The notes: generated by a model not told the origin, from the letters alone. 8,451 nt of DNA from a bacterium (GCA_021846795.1 JAJZWG010000027.1:1-8451), one strand, 5' to 3'; positions 1 to 5,180 are shown, counted from the first letter of the stretch. Numbers and translations are program-made.

Positions 1-120
1 TGGTATAAAACTATAATGCATCAAACTTTTAGGTTGACTATGATTTAATTGAACCAATCTAATAGAATTTAAACCTAAATCCAAGCCAAAGAAATTTTTA
101 TTTTTAACACTAAATTTCAT
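1..120 (-). CDS. pilM: PilM-like type IV pilus assembly protein, N-terminal 40 codons (partial)
   Basis: The frame starts at ATG (complement of 118-120) and stays open for exactly 40 codons to the left window edge, so the rest of the gene lies outside. Residues 11-16 read FGLDLG, then NSIRLVQL (18-25): this is the phosphate-1 signature of the actin-like ATPase fold as seen in PilM (typically FGLDIGSSSIKVVQL). PilM is known as a cytoplasmic actin-like protein that binds the PilN N-terminus and links the pilus motor to the inner-membrane alignment complex. The start is supported by a perfect extended -10 promoter whose hexamer ends 7 nt before the ATG, predicting a leaderless or nearly leaderless mRNA; no Shine-Dalgarno is present. 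Only the first motif is visible, so FtsA or another actin-like ATPase is a weaker alternative. Partner genes pilN/pilO would be expected downstream, outside the window. Confidence 0.78.
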   Translation of the reverse strand, partial: MKFSVKNKNFFGLDLGLNSIRLVQLNHSQPKSLMHYSFIP

Positions 121-127
121 ATCTAAA

Positions 128-140
128 ATTATAACATAAG
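128..140 (-). promoter_or_regulatory. Extended -10 promoter for pilM
   Basis: Read on the minus strand this is CTTATGTTATAAT: a consensus TATAAT (133-128) preceded by the extended -10 element TGT. No good -35 is seen 16-18 bp upstream, as is usual for extended -10 promoters. The hexamer ends 7 nt before the pilM ATG, so the transcript would start at or next to the start codon. The same 13 bases occur upstream of rpsF (7313-7325). Confidence 0.65.
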
Positions 141-186
141 CTTAATAAAAATTTCCAAAATTGAAAATCATCAATGAATTAAGATT

Positions 187-226
187 AATTAATAAAACAA
201 CCATAAAATCTAGCATTTTATTAATT
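187..226. repeat. AT-rich inverted repeat in the pilM upstream region
   Basis: AATTAATAAAA (187-197) is matched exactly by its reverse complement TTTTATTAATT (216-226) around an 18-nt spacer. An alternative inner hairpin pairs ATAAAAT (203-209) with ATTTTAT (215-221) around CTAGC. No gene is visible between the pilM start (120) and 289; this repeat is the only clear structure in that interval. It could be a regulator site for pilM, or chance in A/T-only sequence. Confidence 0.3.
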
Positions 227-276
227 TAAGTTCTTTAAAAAAATATTAATTTAACCAATCTTATTAATTTTTAGGC

Positions 277-282
277 TAAAAT
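277..282 (+). promoter_or_regulatory. Candidate leaderless -10 box before the ATG at 289
   Basis: TAAAAT at 277-282 ends 6 nt before ATG 289, the same geometry as the other leaderless-looking starts in the window. No convincing -35 is seen. It may be the old ychF promoter now separated from its gene; this is inference. Confidence 0.35.
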
Positions 283-288
283 ATACTT

Positions 289-324
289 ATGAGTAATATT
301 TCTTGTAACATAGACAAGACATAA
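289..324 (+). pseudogene. Short ORF repeating the YchF N-terminus (possible ychF 5' relic)
   Basis: The frame from ATG 289 encodes only 11 residues, MSNISCNIDKT, then TAA. The first six residues (MSNISC) equal the first six of YchF, which starts 943 bp further on at 1232. At DNA level 14 of 18 bases match (289-306 against 1232-1249), and all differences are synonymous, including a TCT/AGT serine switch. A -10-like box sits 6 nt before the ATG. The simplest reading is that this was the original ychF start, cut off when the toxin-antitoxin segment arrived. A chance match or an unrelated leader peptide cannot be excluded from one six-residue match. Confidence 0.4.
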
Positions 325-419
325 TCCTATTTTTTGAAATAGATTATCGCCTTTCAAAATCAGATGATAAAAGAATTAAAGGATATTTACCAAATTATAT
401 TAAGAATCTTGAGGCATAG
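309..419 (+). pseudogene. Unrecognised open remnant, 36 codons without a start
   Basis: Between the stop at 306-308 and TAG at 417-419 the plus strand is open for 36 codons. The protein-like tail is DYRLSKSDDKRIKGYLPNYI followed by KNLEA. It has no ATG, GTG or TTG start. Codons such as CGC, AAG and GAG resemble the neighbouring toxin-antitoxin genes more than the AT-rich core genes. It may be the 3' end of a gene that travelled with the toxin-antitoxin pair and lost its 5' part. I do not recognise the family, and an open stretch this short can occur by chance. Confidence 0.25.
321..347. repeat. Stem-loop, 11 bp with one bulged C
   Basis: ATAAT plus CTATTT (321-332, one extra C at 326) pairs with AAATAGATTAT (337-347) around loop TTTG. 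Neither strand has a T-run directly after the stem, so it is not a typical intrinsic terminator. It lies about 75 bp beyond the toxin stop codon, where it could protect the 3' end of the toxin-antitoxin mRNA or mark an element end. Confidence 0.4.
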
Positions 420-423
420 ATTG

Positions 424-846
424 TTAACTATCTACGATTTTGTAGGCTAAAGTTAACCCTACTTTCTCATACCAATCATCAAAACTAAACACGGCGTCTG
501 CTTTTTGTTGTTTAGCAATAGTGGCTACAACAGCATCAAAAAAGGTGCTCTGCTTACTACTATTTGGATTAAATAGCAATTCTGCCATCTTAATGGTTTC
601 TTGATCAACTGCAACAACTGGAAACTGACTTTCATTAATCATTTTAATAATTTTTTTAGTAAATGAAGCATCACTTAATCTTCTCTGCAAGATAGTAGTC
701 GTTTCTACAAGTGTAGTCGCAGGATATAACAATTTAGCTTCCAATTTATATAGACCCTCAAGAGTCTTGACAGCCTTTCCAGCTAACAGATCATCTTTAT
801 TTAATAGTGCTATTAATGCATCTGAGTCAACAATTACTGTTTTCAT
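424..846 (-). CDS. vapC: PIN-domain (VapC-like) toxin of a type II toxin-antitoxin pair
   Basis: A 140-aa single-domain PIN protein, the usual length for VapC-type toxins, which are Mg2+-dependent ribonucleases, commonly cutting tRNA or rRNA. The acidic active-site residues are in place: D7 in VDSDALIAL, E48 in TTLVET, D104 in FFDAVVATIA and D123 in FSFDDWYEKVG. The toxin therefore looks catalytically intact. It starts 13 nt after the antitoxin stop, in the antitoxin-first order typical of type II modules, and should share its promoter. No clear Shine-Dalgarno precedes it, which fits translation coupled to the antitoxin. Codons such as AAG, GAG, CTG, GCG, GTC and CAG are more frequent here than in flanking core genes, suggesting acquisition from elsewhere. 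Family assignment is firm; the RNA target cannot be read from sequence. Confidence 0.85.
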   Translation of the reverse strand: MKTVIVDSDALIALLNKDDLLAGKAVKTLEGLYKLEAKLLYPATTLVETTTILQRRLSDASFTKKIIKMINESQFPVVAVDQETIKMAELLFNPNSSKQSTFFDAVVATIAKQQKADAVFSFDDWYEKVGLTLAYKIVDS

Positions 847-859
847 AAACTGCTTAGCT

Positions 860-1138
860 TCACCATAAATATCGGTCGTGTTTGGCTGCTAGGTCTTTCG
901 GCAACTTCACTTCCCTAAGTACAGCTCGGGCTTGAGAGGTAAAATTCAATAAATTTTTTGTGGAGTTCTTATAATGCATCTGCTGAAGTTGTTCTAGATC
1001 ATTAAGACTAACAATAGCGACTTGTGGTTCTTTATGACTCACAACGATTGTCCGTTGATTGGTTTTTTTTATATGATCAAAAACCTCTTTATAATTTCTT
1101 AAGATTTCTCTACTTGTCACAGTGTTTACTTGTATCAT
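860..1138 (-). CDS. Phd/YefM-family antitoxin
   Basis: A 92-aa protein with the Phd/YefM fold in residues 1-53: the opening VNTVTSREILRNYKEVFDHI, then TIVVSHKEPQVAIVSLNDLEQL, which is the strand-helix pattern (x-x-V-I-T-x-x-x-x-P-V-A-V-L) of the family. The remaining ~40 residues would form the C-terminal segment that folds onto and blocks the PIN toxin. Phd/YefM proteins are DNA-binding dimers that repress their own operon. A 30-bp inverted repeat lies just upstream, over its own -35 box and the -35 of divergent ychF. The start ATG is 6 nt after a -10-like TAAACT, predicting a leaderless mRNA; no Shine-Dalgarno is present. Pairing of Phd/YefM antitoxins with PIN toxins is known. The gene ends with TGA. 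Confidence 0.82.
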   Translation of the reverse strand: MIQVNTVTSREILRNYKEVFDHIKKTNQRTIVVSHKEPQVAIVSLNDLEQLQQMHYKNSTKNLLNFTSQARAVLREVKLPKDLAAKHDRYLW

Positions 1139-1144
1139 ATTTTA

Positions 1145-1173
1145 AGTTTAATTGATGTCAACATAAATGTCAA
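1145..1173 (-). promoter_or_regulatory. Promoter of the toxin-antitoxin operon
   Basis: On the minus strand, consensus TTGACA (1173-1168), a 17-bp spacer and TAAACT (1150-1145). The -10 ends 6 nt before the antitoxin ATG at 1138, so transcription should begin at or next to the A of ATG. A second TTGACA at 1161-1156 is not spaced from any -10 outside the gene and may instead be an additional operator half-site. Confidence 0.6.
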
Positions 1174-1192
1174 TAGTTTTATTGACATTTAT
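1163..1192. promoter_or_regulatory. 30-bp palindromic operator shared by the toxin-antitoxin operon and ychF
   Basis: Perfect 12-bp arms ATAAATGTCAAT (1163-1174) and ATTGACATTTAT (1181-1192) flank AGTTTT. Two further half-sites lie outside: TGTCAA at 1156-1161, in 12-bp phase with the left arm, and GTCAA at 1194-1198. The arms contain the -35 boxes of both divergent promoters. Antitoxins of the Phd/YefM family bind such palindromes, so this is the expected operator; occupancy would also cover the ychF -35. Confidence 0.65.
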
Positions 1193-1210
1193 CGTCAAAC
1201 AATTTAATAT
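1182..1210 (+). promoter_or_regulatory. Promoter of ychF
   Basis: Consensus TTGACA (1182-1187), a 17-bp spacer and TAATAT (1205-1210). Transcription would start near 1217, giving a leader of only about 15 nt that begins at the AGGGG ribosome-binding site (1217-1221), 10 nt before the ychF ATG. Confidence 0.65.
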
Positions 1211-1231
1211 GAAGTCAGGGGATTAATAAGT

Positions 1232-2317
1232 ATGAGCAATATAAGTTGTGGTATTGTTGGCTTGCCAAACGTTGGTAAATCTAGTTTATATAATGCTTTA
1301 ACTAAAAATGAAAGTTTGGTAGCCAATTATCCTTTTGCTACTATCGAACCAAATGTCGGAATAATTAATGTCCCAGATGAAAGATTAATTAAACTTCAAA
1401 AGCTTTATCAAGCTGAAAAAATTACCTATGCTAATATAAAATTTGTCGATATTGCTGGTTTAGTTAAAGGAGCTTCAAACGGTGAAGGATTAGGTAATAA
1501 ATTCCTAGGACATATTAAACAAGTAGATATGATCCTTCAAGTAGTCAGAATTTTTGAAGATCAGGATACTATTCACGTTAATAATGAAATTAATCCACAA
1601 AATGATATGGCTATTGTTAATACTGAATTAGTTTTAACTGATTTAGAACAAGTTAACAATCAACTTAACAAAATCATTAAGCTGGCTAAAAATGACAAAA
1701 TTGCTCAAAATAATCTAAATTTATTATTAAAAATAAAATTAGTTTTAGAAAAAAATCAACCGCTGTGGTTAGAGAAATTTTCTTCAGATGAATTAATACT
1801 TCTAAAACCATTCAATTTTTTAACTCTTAAACCAACTATTTATGTTTTTAACTTAAGTGAAACTGATTTAAAAAATTTAAAAAAACAAGAACAACTAACT
1901 AATTTAGTTAAACCATCAAAATGTTTGTTTTTATCGGCTTCACTTGAGAATGATTTAAAAAATTTTAATGATAATGAAGTTAAACAACTTTTAGAGGACT
2001 ATAAAATTAAAGAGTCTGGACTGGAAATCTTAATTAAACAAGTTTACGAAACACTCAACTTACAAAGTTTTTTAACAGCTGGTTCTAAAGAAGTAAGAGC
2101 TTGGACGATTAATAAAAATACTCTGGCTCCAGATGCAGCAGCGGTCATTCATAATGATTTTAAAAAAGGTTTTATAGTTGCTGAAATTATTGATTATAAC
2201 GATCTGATAAAATTTGGTTCAGTTATAGGAGTTAAACAAGCAGGAAAAATTAGAATCGAAGGCAAAGATTACATTATGCAACCCAACGATATTGTCAATT
2301 TTAGATTTAATCTATAA
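1232..2317 (+). CDS. ychF: YchF/OLA1 Obg-family ATPase
   Basis: 361 aa against about 363 for the family, so full length. Motifs in order: G1 P-loop GLPNVGKS (10-17), the YPFATIEPN switch I region (33-41), G3 DIAGLVKGAS (73-82) followed by GEGLGNKFL, and the diverged G4 NLSE (207-210), which in YchF replaces NKxD and explains its preference for ATP over GTP. The C-terminal TGS domain carries FLTAGSKEVRAWTI, near residue 280, and ends GKDYIMQPNDIVNFRFN. YchF is a universally conserved ribosome-associated ATPase linked to stress responses and translation. The ATG has AGGGG 10 nt upstream. The gene diverges from the toxin-antitoxin operon over a shared palindrome, and its first six residues recur at 289. 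It converges with, and overlaps by 11 bp, the next gene. Codon use is strongly A/T-ending, like other core genes here. Confidence 0.96.
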   Translation: MSNISCGIVGLPNVGKSSLYNALTKNESLVANYPFATIEPNVGIINVPDERLIKLQKLYQAEKITYANIKFVDIAGLVKGASNGEGLGNKFLGHIKQVDMILQVVRIFEDQDTIHVNNEINPQNDMAIVNTELVLTDLEQVNNQLNKIIKLAKNDKIAQNNLNLLLKIKLVLEKNQPLWLEKFSSDELILLKPFNFLTLKPTIYVFNLSETDLKNLKKQEQLTNLVKPSKCLFLSASLENDLKNFNDNEVKQLLEDYKIKESGLEILIKQVYETLNLQSFLTAGSKEVRAWTINKNTLAPDAAAVIHNDFKKGFIVAEIIDYNDLIKFGSVIGVKQAGKIRIEGKDYIMQPNDIVNFRFNL

Positions 2318-2987
2318 GTGATAAACGACCTAATGATAAAATGGTCTTTTTTTTATTGTTAACTTTATATTGTTCTAAAAAAGAATTATTTTGACTTAAC
2401 TTGGCTTGTTCTAAAATAGCTTTTCGGCCATAAGAACGTAAATCTTCTAATTGATTAGTTACTACAAAATGATCATTTTGATTAGATTGATTATTGATGT
2501 TTAAACTAGAGTGTAGTTTTAAATATAAATCAATTTTTTTTGATAAAATCTCTAAAGAATCTTTTTGTTGATTGGCTTGTAAGTTACCTAAATTTTTATA
2601 TTGTGATATTAAATTTTGAACTTGAATAACAAGATTTCTTAATCTAGTTTTATTGAGACTATTAAATTTTAAATTCTTAACACCTAAAAAGAATATTGAC
2701 ATAAACGCACCAATTAATCGGTTGTTATAAAATATTTGACTAATTTGAGTAAAACGAACATCTTCAATAGTTAAAAATTGAAGTGGTTTTTTATCTATTA
2801 ATAATAATCTGTCATTGGTAACCACTAATAAAGCATAACCACCTTCATAATAACCGTTAACACACTCGTAAATATTTTCATTTGGCATCAATATATTAAC
2901 CAACTCATTGACTTCTGCTTTATTAAAAAAACCAACTTTATAGCCAATTAACTTTAACTGTTGTTGAACATATTCTCTTGTAACCAT
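2307..2987 (-). CDS. Uncharacterised protein with a bacterial PH-like domain
   Basis: 226 aa, no signal peptide and no convincing membrane helix, so probably cytoplasmic. Residues ~24-125 resemble the YokE-like bacterial PH domain: PNENIYECVNGYYEGGYALL, then VVTNDRLLLIDKK and a strand-rich stretch to a C-terminal helix LRNLVIQVQNLISQ. Such domains often occur in proteins of unknown role, some with SHOCT tails. The remaining ~100 residues are polar and Asn/Gln-rich with no motif I know. The ATG at 2987 has a good ribosome-binding site, AGGGAGA, 5-6 nt upstream. Its 3' end overlaps ychF by 11 bp and reads through the probable ychF terminator. It diverges from the Crp-like regulator across 132 bp, so that protein could control it. 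Domain call is moderate; function unknown. Confidence 0.7.
   Translation of the reverse strand: MVTREYVQQQLKLIGYKVGFFNKAEVNELVNILMPNENIYECVNGYYEGGYALLVVTNDRLLLIDKKPLQFLTIEDVRFTQISQIFYNNRLIGAFMSIFFLGVKNLKFNSLNKTRLRNLVIQVQNLISQYKNLGNLQANQQKDSLEILSKKIDLYLKLHSSLNINNQSNQNDHFVVTNQLEDLRSYGRKAILEQAKLSQNNSFLEQYKVNNKKKTILSLGRLSLID
2327..2354 (+). terminator. Candidate intrinsic terminator of ychF inside the convergent gene
   Basis: GACC (2327-2330) pairs with GGTC (2343-2346), followed directly by eight T (2347-2354). The stem is only 4 bp with a 12-nt loop, plus possible A-T pairs outside, so it is weak. It begins 10 bp after the ychF stop but lies inside the 3' coding end of the leftward gene. Confidence 0.4.
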
Positions 2988-3012
2988 CTATATCTCCCTG
3001 ATTACATTTATT

Positions 3013-3018
3013 ATTATA
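3013..3018 (-). promoter_or_regulatory. -10 box for the PH-domain gene
   Basis: Consensus TATAAT on the minus strand. The predicted start near 3006 leaves a leader of roughly 20 nt containing the AGGGAGA ribosome-binding site. No good -35 and no TG extension are seen, so an activator may be needed. Confidence 0.4.
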
Positions 3019-3064
3019 GAGGTAATTTATTGAGTAATCTGTGCAAACAATCACCAAAATTAAA

Positions 3065-3078
3065 TGTCATTTATCACA
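3065..3078. promoter_or_regulatory. Possible operator upstream of the Crp-like gene
   Basis: TGTCATTTATCACA is an imperfect palindrome of the form TGTnAT-nn-ATnACA, similar in style to Crp/Fnr sites but with a shorter centre than the TGTGA-N6-TCACA of E. coli CRP. It is centred about 48 bp before the predicted transcription start of the Crp-like gene and about 65 bp from that of the divergent PH-domain gene, a plausible place for auto- or cross-regulation. Inference only. Confidence 0.3.
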
Positions 3079-3084
3079 AAAAAC

Positions 3085-3113
3085 TAGACTTTTAACTGAA
3101 TTATCGACATAAT
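3085..3113 (+). promoter_or_regulatory. Leaderless promoter of the Crp-like regulator
   Basis: TAGACT (3085-3090), a 17-bp spacer and CATAAT (3108-3113), each matching 4-5 of 6 consensus bases. The -10 ends 6 nt before ATG 3120, so the mRNA would start at the start codon; there is no Shine-Dalgarno. Confidence 0.5.
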
Positions 3114-3119
3114 AAAAAT

Positions 3120-3776
3120 ATGTTAGCAACAGTCCAACAATCGACTGAACTAGTGGGACTGTTTAAAGACGGTGGCAAAAGACAAGTTTTTAAAAAAAAT
3201 AATATAATAATTTCTCCACATACTATTCAAACTGATATTTTTTATATCAAACAAGGTATTGTTAAAGCTTATGACGTCACTAAATATAATGAAGATAATC
3301 TATTAATTATTAGAAAAGCTGGTGAAATATTTCCCCTAATTTGGGCTTTAACTGGTCAAGAAAGACAAATAACCTATCAAGCAATCTCTAACAATACCAT
3401 TACATGGCAAATTAATCGTAAAATTTTTCTAGAAAAAGTTAATCAGAATCATGATTTATTATTCCCACTACTAGACATGACTTTAGAAATGTATCGATTA
3501 CACAGTGAAAGAATTCTAAATCTAGAATATCGAACAGTTAGAGAAAGAATTATTTCATTCCTGTTCACTATGTCACAAAGATTTGGTGTTAACAATAATC
3601 AAGGTTTAATGATTGAACTACCCTTGAGACATCAAGATATTGCTAGTTCAATTAATTCTTCCAGAGAAACTACTACAAGAGAATTAACTAGTTTAACTAA
3701 AAAAGGCTTAATTGATTATAATCGAAACTATATTATTTTAAAAAAACCAAAAGAATTATTAAAATTTATTAATTAA
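3120..3776 (+). CDS. Crp/Fnr-family transcriptional regulator
   Basis: 218 aa with the three Crp/Fnr parts: an N-terminal cyclic-nucleotide-binding-like beta barrel (about 15-108, with FYIKQGIVKAYDV and RKAGEIFP), a long dimerisation helix (about 113-152) and a winged helix-turn-helix (about 165-208) with LRHQDIASSINSSRETTTRE, where SRETTTREL is the recognition helix. The E and R that grip cyclic nucleotide in the phosphate-binding cassette (GE-R-A pattern) are not apparent: after GEIF comes PLIWALTGQ. There is no cysteine cluster for an Fe-S centre either. The signal is therefore unclear. The gene has a leaderless-looking promoter with a possible palindromic operator upstream, diverges from the PH-domain gene, and overlaps the 3' end of the phosphoribosyltransferase-like gene by a few bases. 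Family assignment is firm, targets unknown. Confidence 0.9.
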   Translation: MLATVQQSTELVGLFKDGGKRQVFKKNNIIISPHTIQTDIFYIKQGIVKAYDVTKYNEDNLLIIRKAGEIFPLIWALTGQERQITYQAISNNTITWQINRKIFLEKVNQNHDLLFPLLDMTLEMYRLHSERILNLEYRTVRERIISFLFTMSQRFGVNNNQGLMIELPLRHQDIASSINSSRETTTRELTSLTKKGLIDYNRNYIILKKPKELLKFIN

Positions 3777-4435
3777 TTTTTCCAATTTAAAACAATATTT
3801 TCAATAATATCAATCACTTTTTCAAGATTGGGTAATTGATTATCTTCATAGTAACGATTAACATCAAATTCACTGTCATCATTAACCCATAAACAAAAAA
3901 TTTTATCAGCGTTAGCATGCATCCAATCAACTGCGCTAACATCAGCAATCGGTGTAGCGATAATTAAACTTTTAATTTTAAGTGGTTTCAAAAAATCATA
4001 AGCTAATTTTAATAATAGGTCACCCTTTAAACCATCAATAGTTAAAATAACATTTCGATATTTAATTAATTCTTGCTTGGCTAAAAAACTATCACCAACC
4101 AATGTTGTCATCTCTCTAATCTTAGTTAATTTTTCCTCTTCGATAATTCCTCGGTACTCTTGTAAAATCTCACTAGATTCATTAACAATTAATTTATCAT
4201 TATAAACAAAATTACCCTCTGAAGTTATTCCGCCAACCGATACTGGTTCATGGGGTAAAAAAATCTCTTCCTCTAAAAGTAATAACAGTGGTGAGCATAA
4301 TTTTTGAGCAATTCGTGAACCAACTAAAACCCCACCAATATTAAGCGCCAGAACAACACAATCTTCATAACGATAATTAACTACTAATTGACTGGCTAAT
4401 TTTTGGCCAGCTGATTGACGACTAATAAAGTGCAT
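3773..4435 (-). CDS. Phosphoribosyltransferase-fold protein with degenerate catalytic loops
   Basis: 220 aa, aligning end to end with the stand-alone phosphoribosyltransferase family of the FxDRxxAGxxLA type: FISRQSAGQKLA (3-14), VVLALNIGGVLVGSRIAQKL (27-46), VSVGGITSEG (65-74), VILTIDGLKGD (129-139), LIIATPIA and a C-terminal EFDVNRYYED (189-198). In active members the first loop reads LPRGGV and the PRPP loop VDDGxATG. Here these are LNIGGV and TIDGLKGD: the arginine, one acidic residue and the TG are lost. The protein may be a non-catalytic or regulatory relative. The ATG has no Shine-Dalgarno but lies 6 nt after a -10-like TAAAAT. It follows tlyA by 30 bp, and its 3' end overlaps the convergent Crp-like gene. 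Confidence 0.8.
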   Translation of the reverse strand: MHFISRQSAGQKLASQLVVNYRYEDCVVLALNIGGVLVGSRIAQKLCSPLLLLLEEEIFLPHEPVSVGGITSEGNFVYNDKLIVNESSEILQEYRGIIEEEKLTKIREMTTLVGDSFLAKQELIKYRNVILTIDGLKGDLLLKLAYDFLKPLKIKSLIIATPIADVSAVDWMHANADKIFCLWVNDDSEFDVNRYYEDNQLPNLEKVIDIIENIVLNWKN

Positions 4436-4441
4436 AAAATC

Positions 4442-4447
4442 ATTTTA
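4442..4447 (-). promoter_or_regulatory. Candidate leaderless -10 for the phosphoribosyltransferase-like gene
   Basis: TAAAAT on the minus strand, then GATTTT, then ATG at 4435: the same 6-nt geometry as the Crp-like and antitoxin genes. The -35 region (TTTAGC, 4470-4465) overlaps the tlyA stop codon and is poor. The gene may also be reached by read-through from tlyA. Confidence 0.35.
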
Positions 4448-4465
4448 ATCTAAAAGACTAAAAAG

Positions 4466-5176
4466 CTAAATTTTTTTTAATAAATAAAATCTTTCATGAT
4501 TGCCTTTTTTGCCAAAAATTATCGAATCAGCTTTATTAATAATTAAAAAATTTTTAAAAAATTTTTTTTCAATATTTTTAAAAATGTCTCTTCTGATACG
4601 ATCATTTTTAACAATACCAATATCATTAAGATTATTTTTAGATGTTTCAAATTGAGGTTTAATCAATAAACAGACTAAAGTATCTTTTGAAGCCAATAAA
4701 TAAATTTTTTCAATAATATGACTAATAGAAATAAATGAAACATCAATTAAAATATAATCAAATAATTCTTTAGTGATAAAATCTCGAATATCGGTTTTTT
4801 CATATAATTCTATTTTTGGATTATTAATCAGACTGGGATGAAGTTGAAAACTACCAACATCAACAGCTACAATTTTTCTAGCACCATTTTTTAATGAAAA
4901 ATCGGTAAATCCACCAGTACTACTACCAACATCTAAAATGGTTTTATTTTTAAAATCTAATTTAAATTTTTCAGCAACTGAAGCTAATTTTAATGCTCCA
5001 CGATTAACATAGATAATTTTATTTTTTAATTTTACTAATTGATGATTATTAACAAAATAACTAGGTTTTTTAATAATTAAACCATCAACCGCTACATAAC
5101 CAAGTTTTATATAATTAACAGCTTGAGATCGACTAGATGTTAATCCCAATAAAACTATTTTTTCATCTAATCTCAT
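4466..5176 (-). CDS. tlyA: TlyA-family rRNA 2'-O-methyltransferase
   Basis: 236 aa: an N-terminal S4 RNA-binding domain (about 1-58, MRLDEKIVLLGLTSSRSQAV) fused to an FtsJ/RrmJ Rossmann methyltransferase. SAM motif I is ILDVGSSTGGFTDF (80-93). The FtsJ catalytic set can be read as K63 (RGALKL), D145 (LIDVSFISI), K173 (LIKPQFE) and E228 (GNHERFY), so it looks active. TlyA enzymes 2'-O-methylate cytidines in 16S and/or 23S rRNA, and in mycobacteria their loss gives capreomycin resistance; type I against type II specificity cannot be settled here. The start lies 4 nt after the efp stop with no Shine-Dalgarno, so translation is probably coupled to efp. Association with efp, rpsR and rpsF fits ribosome maturation. 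The stop is TAG. Confidence 0.92.
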   Translation of the reverse strand: MRLDEKIVLLGLTSSRSQAVNYIKLGYVAVDGLIIKKPSYFVNNHQLVKLKNKIIYVNRGALKLASVAEKFKLDFKNKTILDVGSSTGGFTDFSLKNGARKIVAVDVGSFQLHPSLINNPKIELYEKTDIRDFITKELFDYILIDVSFISISHIIEKIYLLASKDTLVCLLIKPQFETSKNNLNDIGIVKNDRIRRDIFKNIEKKFFKNFLIINKADSIIFGKKGNHERFYLLKKI

Positions 5177-5180
5177 TGGG

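Noticed and set aside
282..287. TATACT as a -10 box for the ATG at 289
   Set aside because: It ends only 1 nt before the ATG, so transcription would begin inside the ORF; TAAAAT at 277-282 has the same spacing as the other leaderless starts.
424..1138. CRISPR, anti-phage island or larger defence system around the toxin-antitoxin pair
   Set aside because: No regular repeats, nuclease, helicase or other defence genes are seen; flanking genes are housekeeping. It is a two-gene module only.
1156..1161. Second TTGACA on the minus strand as a separate promoter for the antitoxin
   Set aside because: A 17-bp spacer places its -10 inside the antitoxin start codon; an extra operator half-site is more likely.
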